Origin: Halieaceae bacterium UBA4452
GTDB lineage: Bacteria; Pseudomonadota; Gammaproteobacteria; Pseudomonadales; Halieaceae
DNA: 64,000 nucleotides
Direction of reading: 5' to 3'
Assembly: GCA_002389505.1 (NCBI GenBank)
Contig: DGPA01000027.1
Location: forward strand, 34,209 to 98,208
Position 1 is the first letter of the stretch. The number at the start of each line of letters is the position of its first letter. Position numbers and translations under genes: made by a program. Shown piece after piece: positions 1 through 8,315 of the stretch. A model generated the notes under the pieces. It searched no databases and had not been told where the DNA came from. It saw only the letters and a program-made list of their open reading frames with translations.

Positions 1-324
1 ATTGAAACTGTGGCATCTGCCTCGGGCTTATCGGCGCGCCACCGACAGTTCATCAGCGTTATGTTCGCCATTCTCTGTCCGGTGACAGCCGTAGCATTTT
101 GGGCATTGGTCGACCCTTTGCAAGCCGACATCCGCTTACTACCCGCAGCATTAGCATTTTCTGCAGGGGCATTTGTTTGTATTGCCCTGGGTGATTTGTT
201 GCCCGAGGTGCAGTTTCATAGCCACGATCGCTTGAAGTTGACCGCACTGTTCATACTCGGTATCGCCTTGGCGGTAGCTATCGGTGTGCTTGAGCCCACT
301 CACGGACTTGCCCATGCGCAGTAG
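1..324 (+). CDS. ZIP-family metal transporter, C-terminal part
   Basis: The reading frame is open from the first base of the window, so the gene is cut at its 5' end and only about 107 codons are visible. The protein is mostly hydrophobic, with three likely membrane segments (near residues 17-34, 42-60 and 78-95 of the visible part). The central stretch ALGDLLPE followed by a His-rich HSHD loop resembles the end of ZIP (SLC39-like) zinc and divalent-metal permeases, where the penultimate helices carry such an acidic LPE motif. The tail ends in a short His-containing segment. Family assignment is by pattern only, and substrate cannot be judged from this fragment. Confidence 0.65.
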   Translation: METVASASGLSARHRQFISVMFAILCPVTAVAFWALVDPLQADIRLLPAALAFSAGAFVCIALGDLLPEVQFHSHDRLKLTALFILGIALAVAIGVLEPTHGLAHAQ

Positions 325-354
325 CCGAATGGCGAATTAAAAGCCTTGCAGAGA

Positions 355-1437
355 CTAGTGCTGGGCACCAATAGCCAAAGCCAAGCGTTTACACTCCTGA
401 CCCTCGAAAGGCTTGGGTAGCCACCCCGATAACTCGCGCTCAATGCGAGCCGTCAGCGCATCAAGGTGGTTGGGCTCAGCATTAAGGCAGGAGATATACT
501 CGTACCGTTCACCCCCAGCCTCGATGAAGTAATCGCGATTCTCCATGCCAATCTCTTCAATGGTTTCGAGACAGTCCGCAGAAAATCCGGGACAGATGAT
601 TTGCACTGACTGAGTACCCTGATCGGGCAGTACTTTTAAAGTATCGTCGGTGTAGGGCTTGAGCCACTCTTCTCGACCGAAGCGTGATTGAAATGTGGTC
701 AAAAAGTCGTCTTGGCTCAAACTCAATACCTCAGCCACTAGCCGTGTGGTTTTATGGCATTGACAGTGATACGGATCACCATTTTGAAGATACCGTTCCG
801 GCATCCCGTGGTAGCTGAAGATGAGCTTGTCTGCCCGACCATGGGTAGACCAGTGCTGTTTGATAGACGTCACCAGCGCATCGATATAGCCCGGGTCGTC
901 ATGATAAGAACTGATAAAGCGCAAATCCGGTAGCCAGCGTCGTCGTTTAAAATCTTCGGCAAGATCATCAAAGGTCGATCCGGTAGTCGGGCCGCCATAT
1001 TGCGGATACAGGGGCATAACCACCAGTCGCTGTACCCCAGCGCGAGCCATTTCTTCAAGCACTGAGCCGATTGATGGCTTACCGTAACGCATGGCGCCGC
1101 GCACCATTATGCGCTCACCTATGGACTGCGTCAGGCGCTGTTGAATGCCATTGACTTGGTCTTGCAGGTGATAAAGTAGCGGTGAGCCACGCGCTGTCCA
1201 GACTTCACTGTAGGCCTCAGCTGAACGTTTGGGACGCGTATTGAGGATGATGCCGTTGAGGATGAACCACCAAATGGCACGAGGCACTTCAACGACCCTG
1301 GGATCGCTCAAGAACTGCTTAAGATAAGGTCGAAGCGCTTCCTTGGTGGGCGCCTCAGGCGTACCAAGATTAGTCAGCAGTACGCCAATCAATGGCGCTG
1401 TCGAGTGATCATAGTCGGCTTGGCCGCTGTATTTCAT
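355..1437 (-). CDS. hemH: Ferrochelatase
   Basis: Inserts ferrous iron into protoporphyrin IX, the last step of protoheme synthesis, in the cytoplasm or at the inner membrane. At 360 aa it has normal length for proteobacterial HemH. Visible signatures are LLTNLGTPEAP at residues 20-30, the ferrochelatase signature FSYHGMPERY with the metal-binding His near residue 210, and the acidic second-shell loop SADCLETIEEIG near 286-298. The Cys pair in YHCQCH (225 and 227) sits where some bacterial ferrochelatases carry Fe-S or structural cysteines; cluster binding is not shown. A good AGGAAGC ribosome site precedes the ATG. It stands alone, convergent with the ZIP gene. Confidence 0.96.
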   Translation of the reverse strand: MKYSGQADYDHSTAPLIGVLLTNLGTPEAPTKEALRPYLKQFLSDPRVVEVPRAIWWFILNGIILNTRPKRSAEAYSEVWTARGSPLLYHLQDQVNGIQQRLTQSIGERIMVRGAMRYGKPSIGSVLEEMARAGVQRLVVMPLYPQYGGPTTGSTFDDLAEDFKRRRWLPDLRFISSYHDDPGYIDALVTSIKQHWSTHGRADKLIFSYHGMPERYLQNGDPYHCQCHKTTRLVAEVLSLSQDDFLTTFQSRFGREEWLKPYTDDTLKVLPDQGTQSVQIICPGFSADCLETIEEIGMENRDYFIEAGGERYEYISCLNAEPNHLDALTARIERELSGWLPKPFEGQECKRLALAIGAQH

Positions 1438-1608
1438 GCTGCTTCCTGCTTCCTGCTTACGTGCTGCTCACTGGCTCACTGGCTTGATGGGACGTGCTAG
1501 CGAATACGCCGACAAGCAATGGCTGGATTCATTGTACCGATTAACGCCGCGAGTGCGATTGGGAATCCGCAGAGCGAGTGATGTCAAGATTGCGTAGTGT
1601 TGCGAGGT

Positions 1609-1624
1609 AGTATACAAACATACT
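1609..1624. promoter_or_regulatory. Inverted repeat upstream of acyl-CoA dehydrogenase operon
   Basis: AGTAT-N6-ATACT forms a short dyad 28 bp before the TTG start of the first acyl-CoA dehydrogenase. Its right half lies in AACATACT, which also forms the left half of the perfect palindrome at 41431-41445 in front of the second acyl-CoA dehydrogenase operon. A shared TetR-type repressor would explain this, but no such gene is in the window. Confidence 0.35.
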
Positions 1625-1651
1625 CGACGTTCAATCTACAGGAGAGAGGCG

Positions 1652-2818
1652 TTGAGTCTTGATTTTGACAGCGCACGCTTGGCAAACCCGCATTTTAACG
1701 AAGAGCATCTTGCTTGGCGAGAGCAATTACGGCGATTCATCGATACCGACATTATGCCCTTTGCCGAGGAGTGGGATGAGAGGGGACATATTCCCACCTC
1801 GCTTTGGCCAAAGGCCAGTGAGGTGGGGTTGCTCGGCTTGGGTTACCCCGAGCAGTATGGCGGTATCCCCGGCGACATATGGTTTAGTCAGATCGCCAAT
1901 GAAGAGCTCGCTCGAATCGGGGTCGGTGGTATCAACGCTAGCCTAATGGTGCACGGGATAGGGTTACCACCGGTGTTGAACTGGGGTAGCGAGGCTATGA
2001 AAGAGCAGATTGCTCCAGCCATTTTGCGGGGAGAAAGCTGGATTAGTCTGGCTATTACAGAACCCGGGGGAGGCTCCGATGTCGCCAACCTGACGACGAC
2101 GGCGGTACGCGATGGTGATCACTACGTTGTCAATGGCGCCAAAACCTATATTACCGGCGGATTGCGTGCCAATCATGTGTCAACTGCTGTACGCACTGGC
2201 GAAGCGGGCGCTGCCGGCGTCTCCATGTTGCTGATACCTACCGATGCATCGGGCTTCTCTCGGACGGCGTTAGATAAAAAGCAGGGTTGGTGGGCATCGG
2301 ACACGGCGACCCTTTATTTCGATAACGTGCGTGTTCACGTGAGTCAACTCATCGGCGAAGAGAATCAAGGTTTTAAAGTGATCATGACAAACTTCAACAG
2401 TGAACGAATGGGTATGGCAATTCAGATGGAAGCCTTTGGCCGTGTCTGTTTAGAAGAGGCGGTGGCTTGGGCGACCCAGCGCAAGACCTTTGGTAAGCGC
2501 CTCGCAGATCACCAGGTCATTCGCCATAAAATAGCTACGATGAAGCAGAAACTCAACGCCACTCAAGCCTACATTCGAGTGTGTAATGAGTCGATGGCTG
2601 CCGGGATACCTAATCCCGGTGATATTGCCCTGCTCAAAGTACAGGCCAGCGAAGTCATGGAATACTGTGCACGGGAAGCGCTGCAAATTCTAGGGGGTAT
2701 TGGGTTCATGCGCGGTAGCAGGGCAGAGCGTATTTATCGAGAAGTACGCGTGAATGCCATTGGCGGTGGATCTGAAGAAATTATGCGTGATTTGGCCACG
2801 CGCCAATATGGCTTGTGA
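1652..2818 (+). CDS. Acyl-CoA dehydrogenase (first of three)
   Basis: FAD enzyme that introduces the alpha-beta double bond into an acyl-CoA and passes electrons to ETF. It has 388 aa, the usual length. Visible are the N-terminal helical domain, the FAD/substrate motif AITEPGGGSD (near 130) and the C-terminal motif LQILGGIGFMRGSRAERIYR. The position that holds the catalytic Glu in medium-chain enzymes is Gly here (AIGGGSEEIM). The candidate base is therefore the Glu in NSERMGMA, the arrangement known from isovaleryl- and long-chain-type enzymes. The start is TTG, chosen because GGAGAGAGG lies just upstream and the frame matches the family N-terminus. First gene of a three-gene operon; the true substrate is unknown. 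Confidence 0.9.
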   Translation: MSLDFDSARLANPHFNEEHLAWREQLRRFIDTDIMPFAEEWDERGHIPTSLWPKASEVGLLGLGYPEQYGGIPGDIWFSQIANEELARIGVGGINASLMVHGIGLPPVLNWGSEAMKEQIAPAILRGESWISLAITEPGGGSDVANLTTTAVRDGDHYVVNGAKTYITGGLRANHVSTAVRTGEAGAAGVSMLLIPTDASGFSRTALDKKQGWWASDTATLYFDNVRVHVSQLIGEENQGFKVIMTNFNSERMGMAIQMEAFGRVCLEEAVAWATQRKTFGKRLADHQVIRHKIATMKQKLNATQAYIRVCNESMAAGIPNPGDIALLKVQASEVMEYCAREALQILGGIGFMRGSRAERIYREVRVNAIGGGSEEIMRDLATRQYGL

Positions 2819-2852
2819 TTAAGGTAAAAGCAAAACAACAGGAGATAGTGCT

Positions 2853-4055
2853 ATGTCGGATAGCGATGCGACTCTAAAAAAGTTTCGATCTGACGTTAAC
2901 CAGTGGATGCGGGATAATGTGCCTGTAGATCCAGGGTTTTTGCTCCCATTAAGTTTTTTGGAGGTGGGCACTGAACAGCAACTCGATTTCCTTCGAGAGT
3001 GGCAAAATAAAGTGTGGCGGGCCGGTTTCTTAGGGATGCATTGGCCTAGCGAGTATGGGGGGCAGGGGGCTGATCCTGCGTACCAAGCCATAGTTGATCG
3101 TGAGCTACAGCGTTACAATGCGCCGATTCTCTTCAACACGATCGGCCTCAACTGGGTAGGACCTTTGCTCCTCGATATTGGTAGCAAAGATAGCCAAGCT
3201 AAATACATCAAGGGTATTTTGTCGGGCGATGAAATTTGGTGTCAGGGTTTCTCCGAGCCTGATCATGGCTCTGATCTGGGTAGTGTCCAAACACGAGCAG
3301 TCCGTGACGGCGACGACTATCTGATCAACGGATCTAAAATCTGGACGACATTGGGCAACTTTGCCGATCATATGATTCTGTTGGCGCGAACGAACACGGC
3401 GGTTGAAAGAAAATATGACGGGCTATCGTTCTTCTTGGCGCCCATGAAAATCCCGGGCGTTGATGCTCACCCCATTCGCAAGGTCACGGGTGAGTACGGT
3501 TTCAATCAAATATTTTTTACCGATGCCCGTATTCCCGCTGAAACATTAATGCGCGAGGAAGGGCAGGGCTGGGGTGTTGCTATGAAAACACTCGAATATG
3601 AGCGCGGTGTATCGGCGGGGCAGGCCAGCGGTCACTGGATGGTATCTATTCAAATGGACGACGCTGTTGATCAGCTGCGCACTTACCAGCGTGACGGTGA
3701 GCCTTTACTGGCTGACCCCATTGCCCGTGACGATACCATCAAGCTTATTATGGAAGCGAAGGCCTCAGCGTTGGCGGGCAGTCGGATGCGCATTGGGCGA
3801 CTGACCAGTGATTACCCCATGGGATTACCCCTGTCTTCAAAGTATCGCTGGACCGAATATGCTCGTCGCATGAAGCTGTTTACAGCGTCAATGCAGGGTG
3901 CGCACAGCGCACTTTACGTTGGTGACGAAGAGGCTTGCCAAGGCGGGTTTTGGCAGCGAGCCTATTTTTCTAACTTTGGTGCCACTATCGGTGGTGGAAC
4001 CTCTGAAGTTCAAGCCAACATTATTGCCGAGCATGTGCTTGGCTTGCCCAAATAA
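2853..4055 (+). CDS. Acyl-CoA dehydrogenase, large-subunit type
   Basis: 400 aa FAD-dependent acyl-CoA dehydrogenase. It shows the motif GFSEPDHGSDLGS (near 130), the beta-domain WTTLGNFADHM, and a C-terminal GGGTSEVQANIIAEHVLGLPK-type ending with Gly at the medium-chain Glu position. EYERG in the helix before the C-terminal domain supplies a candidate catalytic Glu. A GGAG ribosome site precedes the ATG. It starts 34 bp after the preceding gene and ends 12 bp before the next acyl-CoA dehydrogenase, so all three are probably one transcript. With the shorter, apparently base-less protein that follows, it resembles the alpha-beta acyl-CoA dehydrogenase pairs described for steroid side-chain degradation (ChsE type). 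That pairing is inference, and the substrate is not predictable here. Confidence 0.9.
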   Translation: MSDSDATLKKFRSDVNQWMRDNVPVDPGFLLPLSFLEVGTEQQLDFLREWQNKVWRAGFLGMHWPSEYGGQGADPAYQAIVDRELQRYNAPILFNTIGLNWVGPLLLDIGSKDSQAKYIKGILSGDEIWCQGFSEPDHGSDLGSVQTRAVRDGDDYLINGSKIWTTLGNFADHMILLARTNTAVERKYDGLSFFLAPMKIPGVDAHPIRKVTGEYGFNQIFFTDARIPAETLMREEGQGWGVAMKTLEYERGVSAGQASGHWMVSIQMDDAVDQLRTYQRDGEPLLADPIARDDTIKLIMEAKASALAGSRMRIGRLTSDYPMGLPLSSKYRWTEYARRMKLFTASMQGAHSALYVGDEEACQGGFWQRAYFSNFGATIGGGTSEVQANIIAEHVLGLPK

Positions 4056-4067
4056 GGAGGACTTGAG

Positions 4068-5192
4068 ATGACATCAGTTATAGGCGATTTATCGATAGCT
4101 CTATCCGAAGAGCAGGGGATGTTGCTCGACGTAGCGCGTGGTTTTGTTGCAGACAAGGCGCCGATTGACGTGGTTCGTGGGCAGCTTGAAACAGCGTCAG
4201 GGTTCGACACGCAGATATGGGATGACATGGTGTCCCTGGGCTGGACGGGCATTGCATTGCCTGAGCGTGTGGGCGGTTCAGCTATGGGCATGGGTTCAGT
4301 CGTCCCCGTTGTCGAGTCTCTGGGTGAGGGACTGTTGGGCACGCCACTGATCAATACCACTCTCGCTGGTCAGCTGCTATTGCGAGCAGCGAGCAGCGAT
4401 GCTGAACCTTGGCTGCAGCGTATTGCTGAGGGCTCTATCGCCACGGTTGCACTGCTTGATAGTGGCGACTGGGGAGCCTCAAATACCTTGACAGAAATAG
4501 CCGATGACGGCGTGCTTCGTGGCCGGAAAGTCATGGTAGGTGATGCCTTAGTGGCCGATATTTTCCTTGTACTTTGCCAACAAGGCGGGCTCCCGGCCTT
4601 GGCCGTGGTTGAGCGTGGTGCCCTCAGCGATCGGGCATTGACAGCGAATACACTGATTGACCTTACCAAGCGCTCGGCTAACGTTGATTTTACTGGGGTA
4701 AAAGCCGCCTTGATTTGCTCGGGCGATGCGCTTGTTGCCGCGCTCCGTGATTTTCGCTTGCTGGGTGCGTTGTTGATCGCCGCTGAGGCGACGGGCAGTG
4801 CGGCGCGCTGCTTGAAGGTGCTTGTCGATTATTTAAAGACCCGTAAACAGTTTGGTAAATTGATTGGTTCTTATCAAGCATTGAAACATCCTACCGTGGA
4901 TATTTACTGCGGTATGGAAGACTCGCGCTCCTTCATCTACCACGCAGCGACCGTCTTAAGCGATGAGCCGCTCAGTCATGACGCCGAGGTGGCCTGTCGA
5001 ATGGCGAAAGCCCAAGCGACCGATGTCATGTCCTTTGCCGGCGATCGGTCTGTGCAATTTCATGGCGGTATAGGCTTTACATGGGACTGTGATTCAACGT
5101 TATTTATTCGTCGCGCCCAATGGAGCGCTCAAGCGTTCGGTGATGCCATTCATCACCGAAAGCGATTGGGGGAGTTACTCCTCGGCGATTGA
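4068..5192 (+). CDS. Acyl-CoA dehydrogenase, small-subunit type
   Basis: 374 aa divergent acyl-CoA dehydrogenase-fold protein, translated from an ATG with an AAGGAGG ribosome site inside the short gap after its partner. The C-terminal domain is recognisable by KTRKQFGKLIGSYQALKH and VQFHGGIGFTWDCD. Neither usual location of the catalytic Glu is filled: the medium-chain position falls in AQAFGDA, and the long-chain position in RLLGALLIAAE lacks the ER pair. The highly conserved FTWE of many relatives is FTWD. This fits a partner subunit of a heteromeric enzyme with the preceding gene providing the base. It could also be an enzyme using another residue. Last gene of the operon. Confidence 0.85.
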   Translation: MTSVIGDLSIALSEEQGMLLDVARGFVADKAPIDVVRGQLETASGFDTQIWDDMVSLGWTGIALPERVGGSAMGMGSVVPVVESLGEGLLGTPLINTTLAGQLLLRAASSDAEPWLQRIAEGSIATVALLDSGDWGASNTLTEIADDGVLRGRKVMVGDALVADIFLVLCQQGGLPALAVVERGALSDRALTANTLIDLTKRSANVDFTGVKAALICSGDALVAALRDFRLLGALLIAAEATGSAARCLKVLVDYLKTRKQFGKLIGSYQALKHPTVDIYCGMEDSRSFIYHAATVLSDEPLSHDAEVACRMAKAQATDVMSFAGDRSVQFHGGIGFTWDCDSTLFIRRAQWSAQAFGDAIHHRKRLGELLLGD

Positions 5193-5373
5193 TGTAGATC
5201 ACTGTCCCCCAAGAAGGGGAGTCCGCCTGCCTTCTTTCTGCGTCGTTGGTCTATGACTGAATACCATCCTATCCGACGCGGTGCCTTGAGGCGGGTCCCG
5301 AGGGATCTCGCTATTACGCTTTGCTCCTTGATGTGGCGCAAACCGTGCTGGGCCCGGTATGACCAGATCGAGT

Positions 5374-6546
5374 CTAGGGCGGTAGGTGCTGACTGAAGAA
5401 CCGGATCGCATTGCCGCCCATCACTGCTCGAATATCGCGGTCACTAAAATGGGCGTCAACCAGCCCTTGAGTCAGCCTGGCGAGCTGGCTGGCATCAATG
5501 GGTGCAGCGATACCGCCATCCCAATCTGATCCCAGTGCAATATGATCTAACCCAAAGGTATCTATCCCATAGCGGAGCGCCTCAACAATGGCGGCAATAC
5601 TGCCTTCACAGACAGCGCCCTCCCAAAAGCCAACCCCAATCAGCCCTCCCCTCGCGGCAATGCGGCTCATGGTGTCATCAGAAATATTGCGTGTTGAGTC
5701 GCAGTGCCCTCTAAAGCCGGTATGACTGACGATAAGCGGCGCTTGAGTGCGTGCGAGAACGTCGAGGACGACTTGTTCGGAAGAATGGGCGACGTCGATC
5801 ATGATGCCGAGGGCTGTCATTTGATCCACCGCTTGCTCACCAAAGGATGTCAAGCCCTGCTGGGTAAGGCCATGAAGGGAACCTCCCAATCGGTTGTCAA
5901 AAAAGTGTTGTAAGGACATCATGCGAAAGCCAGCGTTATACAGCTGCTCAATATTGCCCAGCTGGCCGTCCAGCGCATGAGAGCCTTCAGTCCCCAGTAA
6001 TCCCCCAATGATGTCATTGCCCTCCGCTCGCGCAAGCAACAAGGCGTCTAGTTGCGCCTGTGAGGTAATCAGAGTGAACGCCTTGCTGGCGTTGGCTGCC
6101 TCCGACACCCGTGCTGCCTGATAGAGTGCTCTTGCGGTCAGTGATTGACGGGTAGCCTTTGGCCACCCTTGCGCGATACCCAGTAAGGTAATGACATCGC
6201 TACTGTCCGCACTATTGGACTCGTAGTTTTGACCCTGAGGGGTTTTGGTAACCGTCGTGAACATTTGCAGCGCGACATTGCCAGTGAGGAGACGGGGGAT
6301 ATCTACATGACCGCGTGTCCCTTGACGCAATAGCGATCGATTCCACAATGCGGTGTCGGCATGTAGGTCGGTAATTGTCAACGTATTGTGCAGCGCTAGG
6401 GTCTCAGCACTGGGGTCGGTACCAGCATCGCCAGCGACTTGATTAACGCGACTGTCTAAAATGCCAGGGAGTAGAGTAAAAAATAACGTGACGCCCGCTA
6501 GGGCTAACAAGCCAATGATGGACAGCAGCCATTTGGTACGTTTCAT
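5374..6546 (-). CDS. Membrane dipeptidase (renal dipeptidase family, M19)
   Basis: Zinc dipeptidase of the amidohydrolase fold, usually cleaving L-D or L-L dipeptides. The N-terminus has a charged KRTK followed by about 22 hydrophobic residues, so the enzyme is probably anchored in the inner membrane facing the periplasm. Metal ligands are visible as DLHADT (H and D near 62-64), the Glu in GTEGSHALDG, the His in DVAHSS and the His in SHTGFRGH, in the family order. I chose the ATG at 6546 because GAGAGGAA lies seven bases before it; an in-frame TTG six bases upstream would sit on the ribosome site. Length is about 390 aa. Divergent from the photolyase gene. Confidence 0.9.
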   Translation of the reverse strand: MKRTKWLLSIIGLLALAGVTLFFTLLPGILDSRVNQVAGDAGTDPSAETLALHNTLTITDLHADTALWNRSLLRQGTRGHVDIPRLLTGNVALQMFTTVTKTPQGQNYESNSADSSDVITLLGIAQGWPKATRQSLTARALYQAARVSEAANASKAFTLITSQAQLDALLLARAEGNDIIGGLLGTEGSHALDGQLGNIEQLYNAGFRMMSLQHFFDNRLGGSLHGLTQQGLTSFGEQAVDQMTALGIMIDVAHSSEQVVLDVLARTQAPLIVSHTGFRGHCDSTRNISDDTMSRIAARGGLIGVGFWEGAVCEGSIAAIVEALRYGIDTFGLDHIALGSDWDGGIAAPIDASQLARLTQGLVDAHFSDRDIRAVMGGNAIRFFSQHLPP

Positions 6547-6626
6547 AGGCAATTCCTCTCTTTCCTCGTCGTGATTGTGCCACGACTTCCCTCATCCGCC
6601 CTACCACTAAGCTCGTATAGCACACT

Positions 6627-8147
6627 ATGACTGACCACCACTGCATTTTAGTGCTTGCTGACCAGCTCGATTGGAGCAATCCCGCCTTGGCGGAGGCGCG
6701 GCCTGGAATCGATACGATTGTTATGGCAGAAGTGGCGGAGGAGGCAAACTATGTTCGCCACAATCGTCATAAAATTGTTCTGTTGTTCTCTGCTATGCGC
6801 CATTTTGCAGAAGATATTCAGGCGCGTGGTTTTTCGCTGCGCTATTTTTATCTCCATGACAAACTGCCCAGCCTGGCGGCGGCTGCTCATCAAGCCCTAA
6901 GGGAGACGGGTGCGACGAGGCTCAGGCTTTGCTCGCCCGGCGAGTACCGGCTGTCGAGTGAAATGGACGCGTGGGCTGACCGCTTTGGACTGCCCGTAGA
7001 CGTCCTTGAAGATACCCGTTTCTTGTGCAGTCTCGCGGAGTTTAATCGCTGGGCGTCGGGGAAAAAACAGCTCCGCATGGAGTATTTTTATCGGGAAATG
7101 CGCAAGCGACATCAATTACTTCTCGATCAGGGTGACCCTGTGGGCGGTCGGTGGAATTATGATGCAGAAAACCGAGTAGGGTGGCGTAATCAGCAGCCGA
7201 TTCCTCCCCGGCCGGATATCGCGCCCGATAAAATGACCCGAGAGGTGATTGAAGAAGTCACCCGCGCTTTTCCTGACAATCCAGGTGATTTGAGTCAATT
7301 TCGGTTGGCGGTAACCCATGAGGATGCCGCGGATCAATTTGAGTGGTTTTGCCAAGTGGCATTGCCTTCTTTTGGCACTTTTCAAGATGCGCTTGTTGAG
7401 GAGTCGCCGTGGGTCTTCCACAGTCTTATTTCCATGTATCTGAACTGTGGCTTGCTCGCGCCCTTAGTCGTGTGTCAGCGTGTTGAGAATGCCTGGCGCG
7501 ATGGTCACTGCTCGCTCGCCGCTGCTGAGGGGTTCATTCGACAAGTACTAGGGTGGCGAGAGTATGTGCGGGGCATTTACTGGCTGCACATGCCTGAATA
7601 TGCGCAGCGCAATACCTTTTCAGCAACGCGGCCATTACCGGAGTTTTTTTGGACGGCTAAAACTGATTTGCGTTGCCTGCAAGTGGCGCTCTCTCAGTCA
7701 CTAGACCTCGGTTACGCGCATCACATTCAGCGATTGATGGTGATTGGCAATTTTGCACTATTGGCCGGGCTCGACGTGAAGGCCGTCTGCGAGTGGTATC
7801 TAGCCGTCTATGTGGATGCTTATGAATGGGTGGAGCTTCCCAATACCGCGGGCATGGCCTTGTATGCCGACCATGGAACGATGGCCAGCAAGCCCTATGC
7901 AGCCAGCGGTAAGTATATTCAGAAGCAAGGAAATCATTGTAAGCAATGCCGCTATAACCCCGGTAAAGTCACCGGTGAAGAGGCCTGTCCATACAACAGT
8001 TTGTACTGGCACTTTATTGATCGGCACAAGGATGTGCTCAAAACCAATGCTCGAATGGGACTTATATTAGGCAATTGGCGTAAACGCGCTGCCGATGAAA
8101 AAGCTGCTATTGTCGGCTGGGCCGATGAGTTACTGACAAAGCTGTAG
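6627..8147 (+). CDS. Prokaryotic FeS cryptochrome / (6-4) photolyase
   Basis: 506 aa member of the FeS-BCP branch of the photolyase-cryptochrome family, which repairs (6-4) pyrimidine-pyrimidone photoproducts in DNA using blue light and FAD and carries a [4Fe-4S] cluster. The four cluster cysteines are visible as C350 (DLRCLQ) and C438, C441 and C454 in HCKQCRYNPGKVTGEEAC; as I recall, the Agrobacterium PhrB cysteines have the same numbering. The N-terminal Rossmann domain (ILVLADQLDW) would hold the lumazine antenna. The FAD domain shows LGWREYVRGIYW and YAHHIQRLMVIGNFALLAG. It starts 80 bp from the divergent dipeptidase gene. No partner genes are adjacent. Whether it repairs DNA or signals cannot be settled from sequence. 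Confidence 0.93.
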   Translation: MTDHHCILVLADQLDWSNPALAEARPGIDTIVMAEVAEEANYVRHNRHKIVLLFSAMRHFAEDIQARGFSLRYFYLHDKLPSLAAAAHQALRETGATRLRLCSPGEYRLSSEMDAWADRFGLPVDVLEDTRFLCSLAEFNRWASGKKQLRMEYFYREMRKRHQLLLDQGDPVGGRWNYDAENRVGWRNQQPIPPRPDIAPDKMTREVIEEVTRAFPDNPGDLSQFRLAVTHEDAADQFEWFCQVALPSFGTFQDALVEESPWVFHSLISMYLNCGLLAPLVVCQRVENAWRDGHCSLAAAEGFIRQVLGWREYVRGIYWLHMPEYAQRNTFSATRPLPEFFWTAKTDLRCLQVALSQSLDLGYAHHIQRLMVIGNFALLAGLDVKAVCEWYLAVYVDAYEWVELPNTAGMALYADHGTMASKPYAASGKYIQKQGNHCKQCRYNPGKVTGEEACPYNSLYWHFIDRHKDVLKTNARMGLILGNWRKRAADEKAAIVGWADELLTKL

Positions 8148-8315
8148 TGCAATAACCTCGGTTATTAAGCCATGACGCTAAGCTTGTTTATGGGAGACAA
8201 TGGCCCTTAGGTTGGTGTCGGCAGTGAGGCGTGGGTCTACTACCGGATTCTCTCTGACATGCTGCTGTTGCTGCTTGGAACAGTAACATTCCATGAAATA
8301 AGTTATCGTCAACAC

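Noticed and set aside
1438..1490. Short tandem copies of CTGCTTC and CACTGGCT upstream of hemH
   Set aside because: Only two copies each, low complexity; no sign of a functional repeat.
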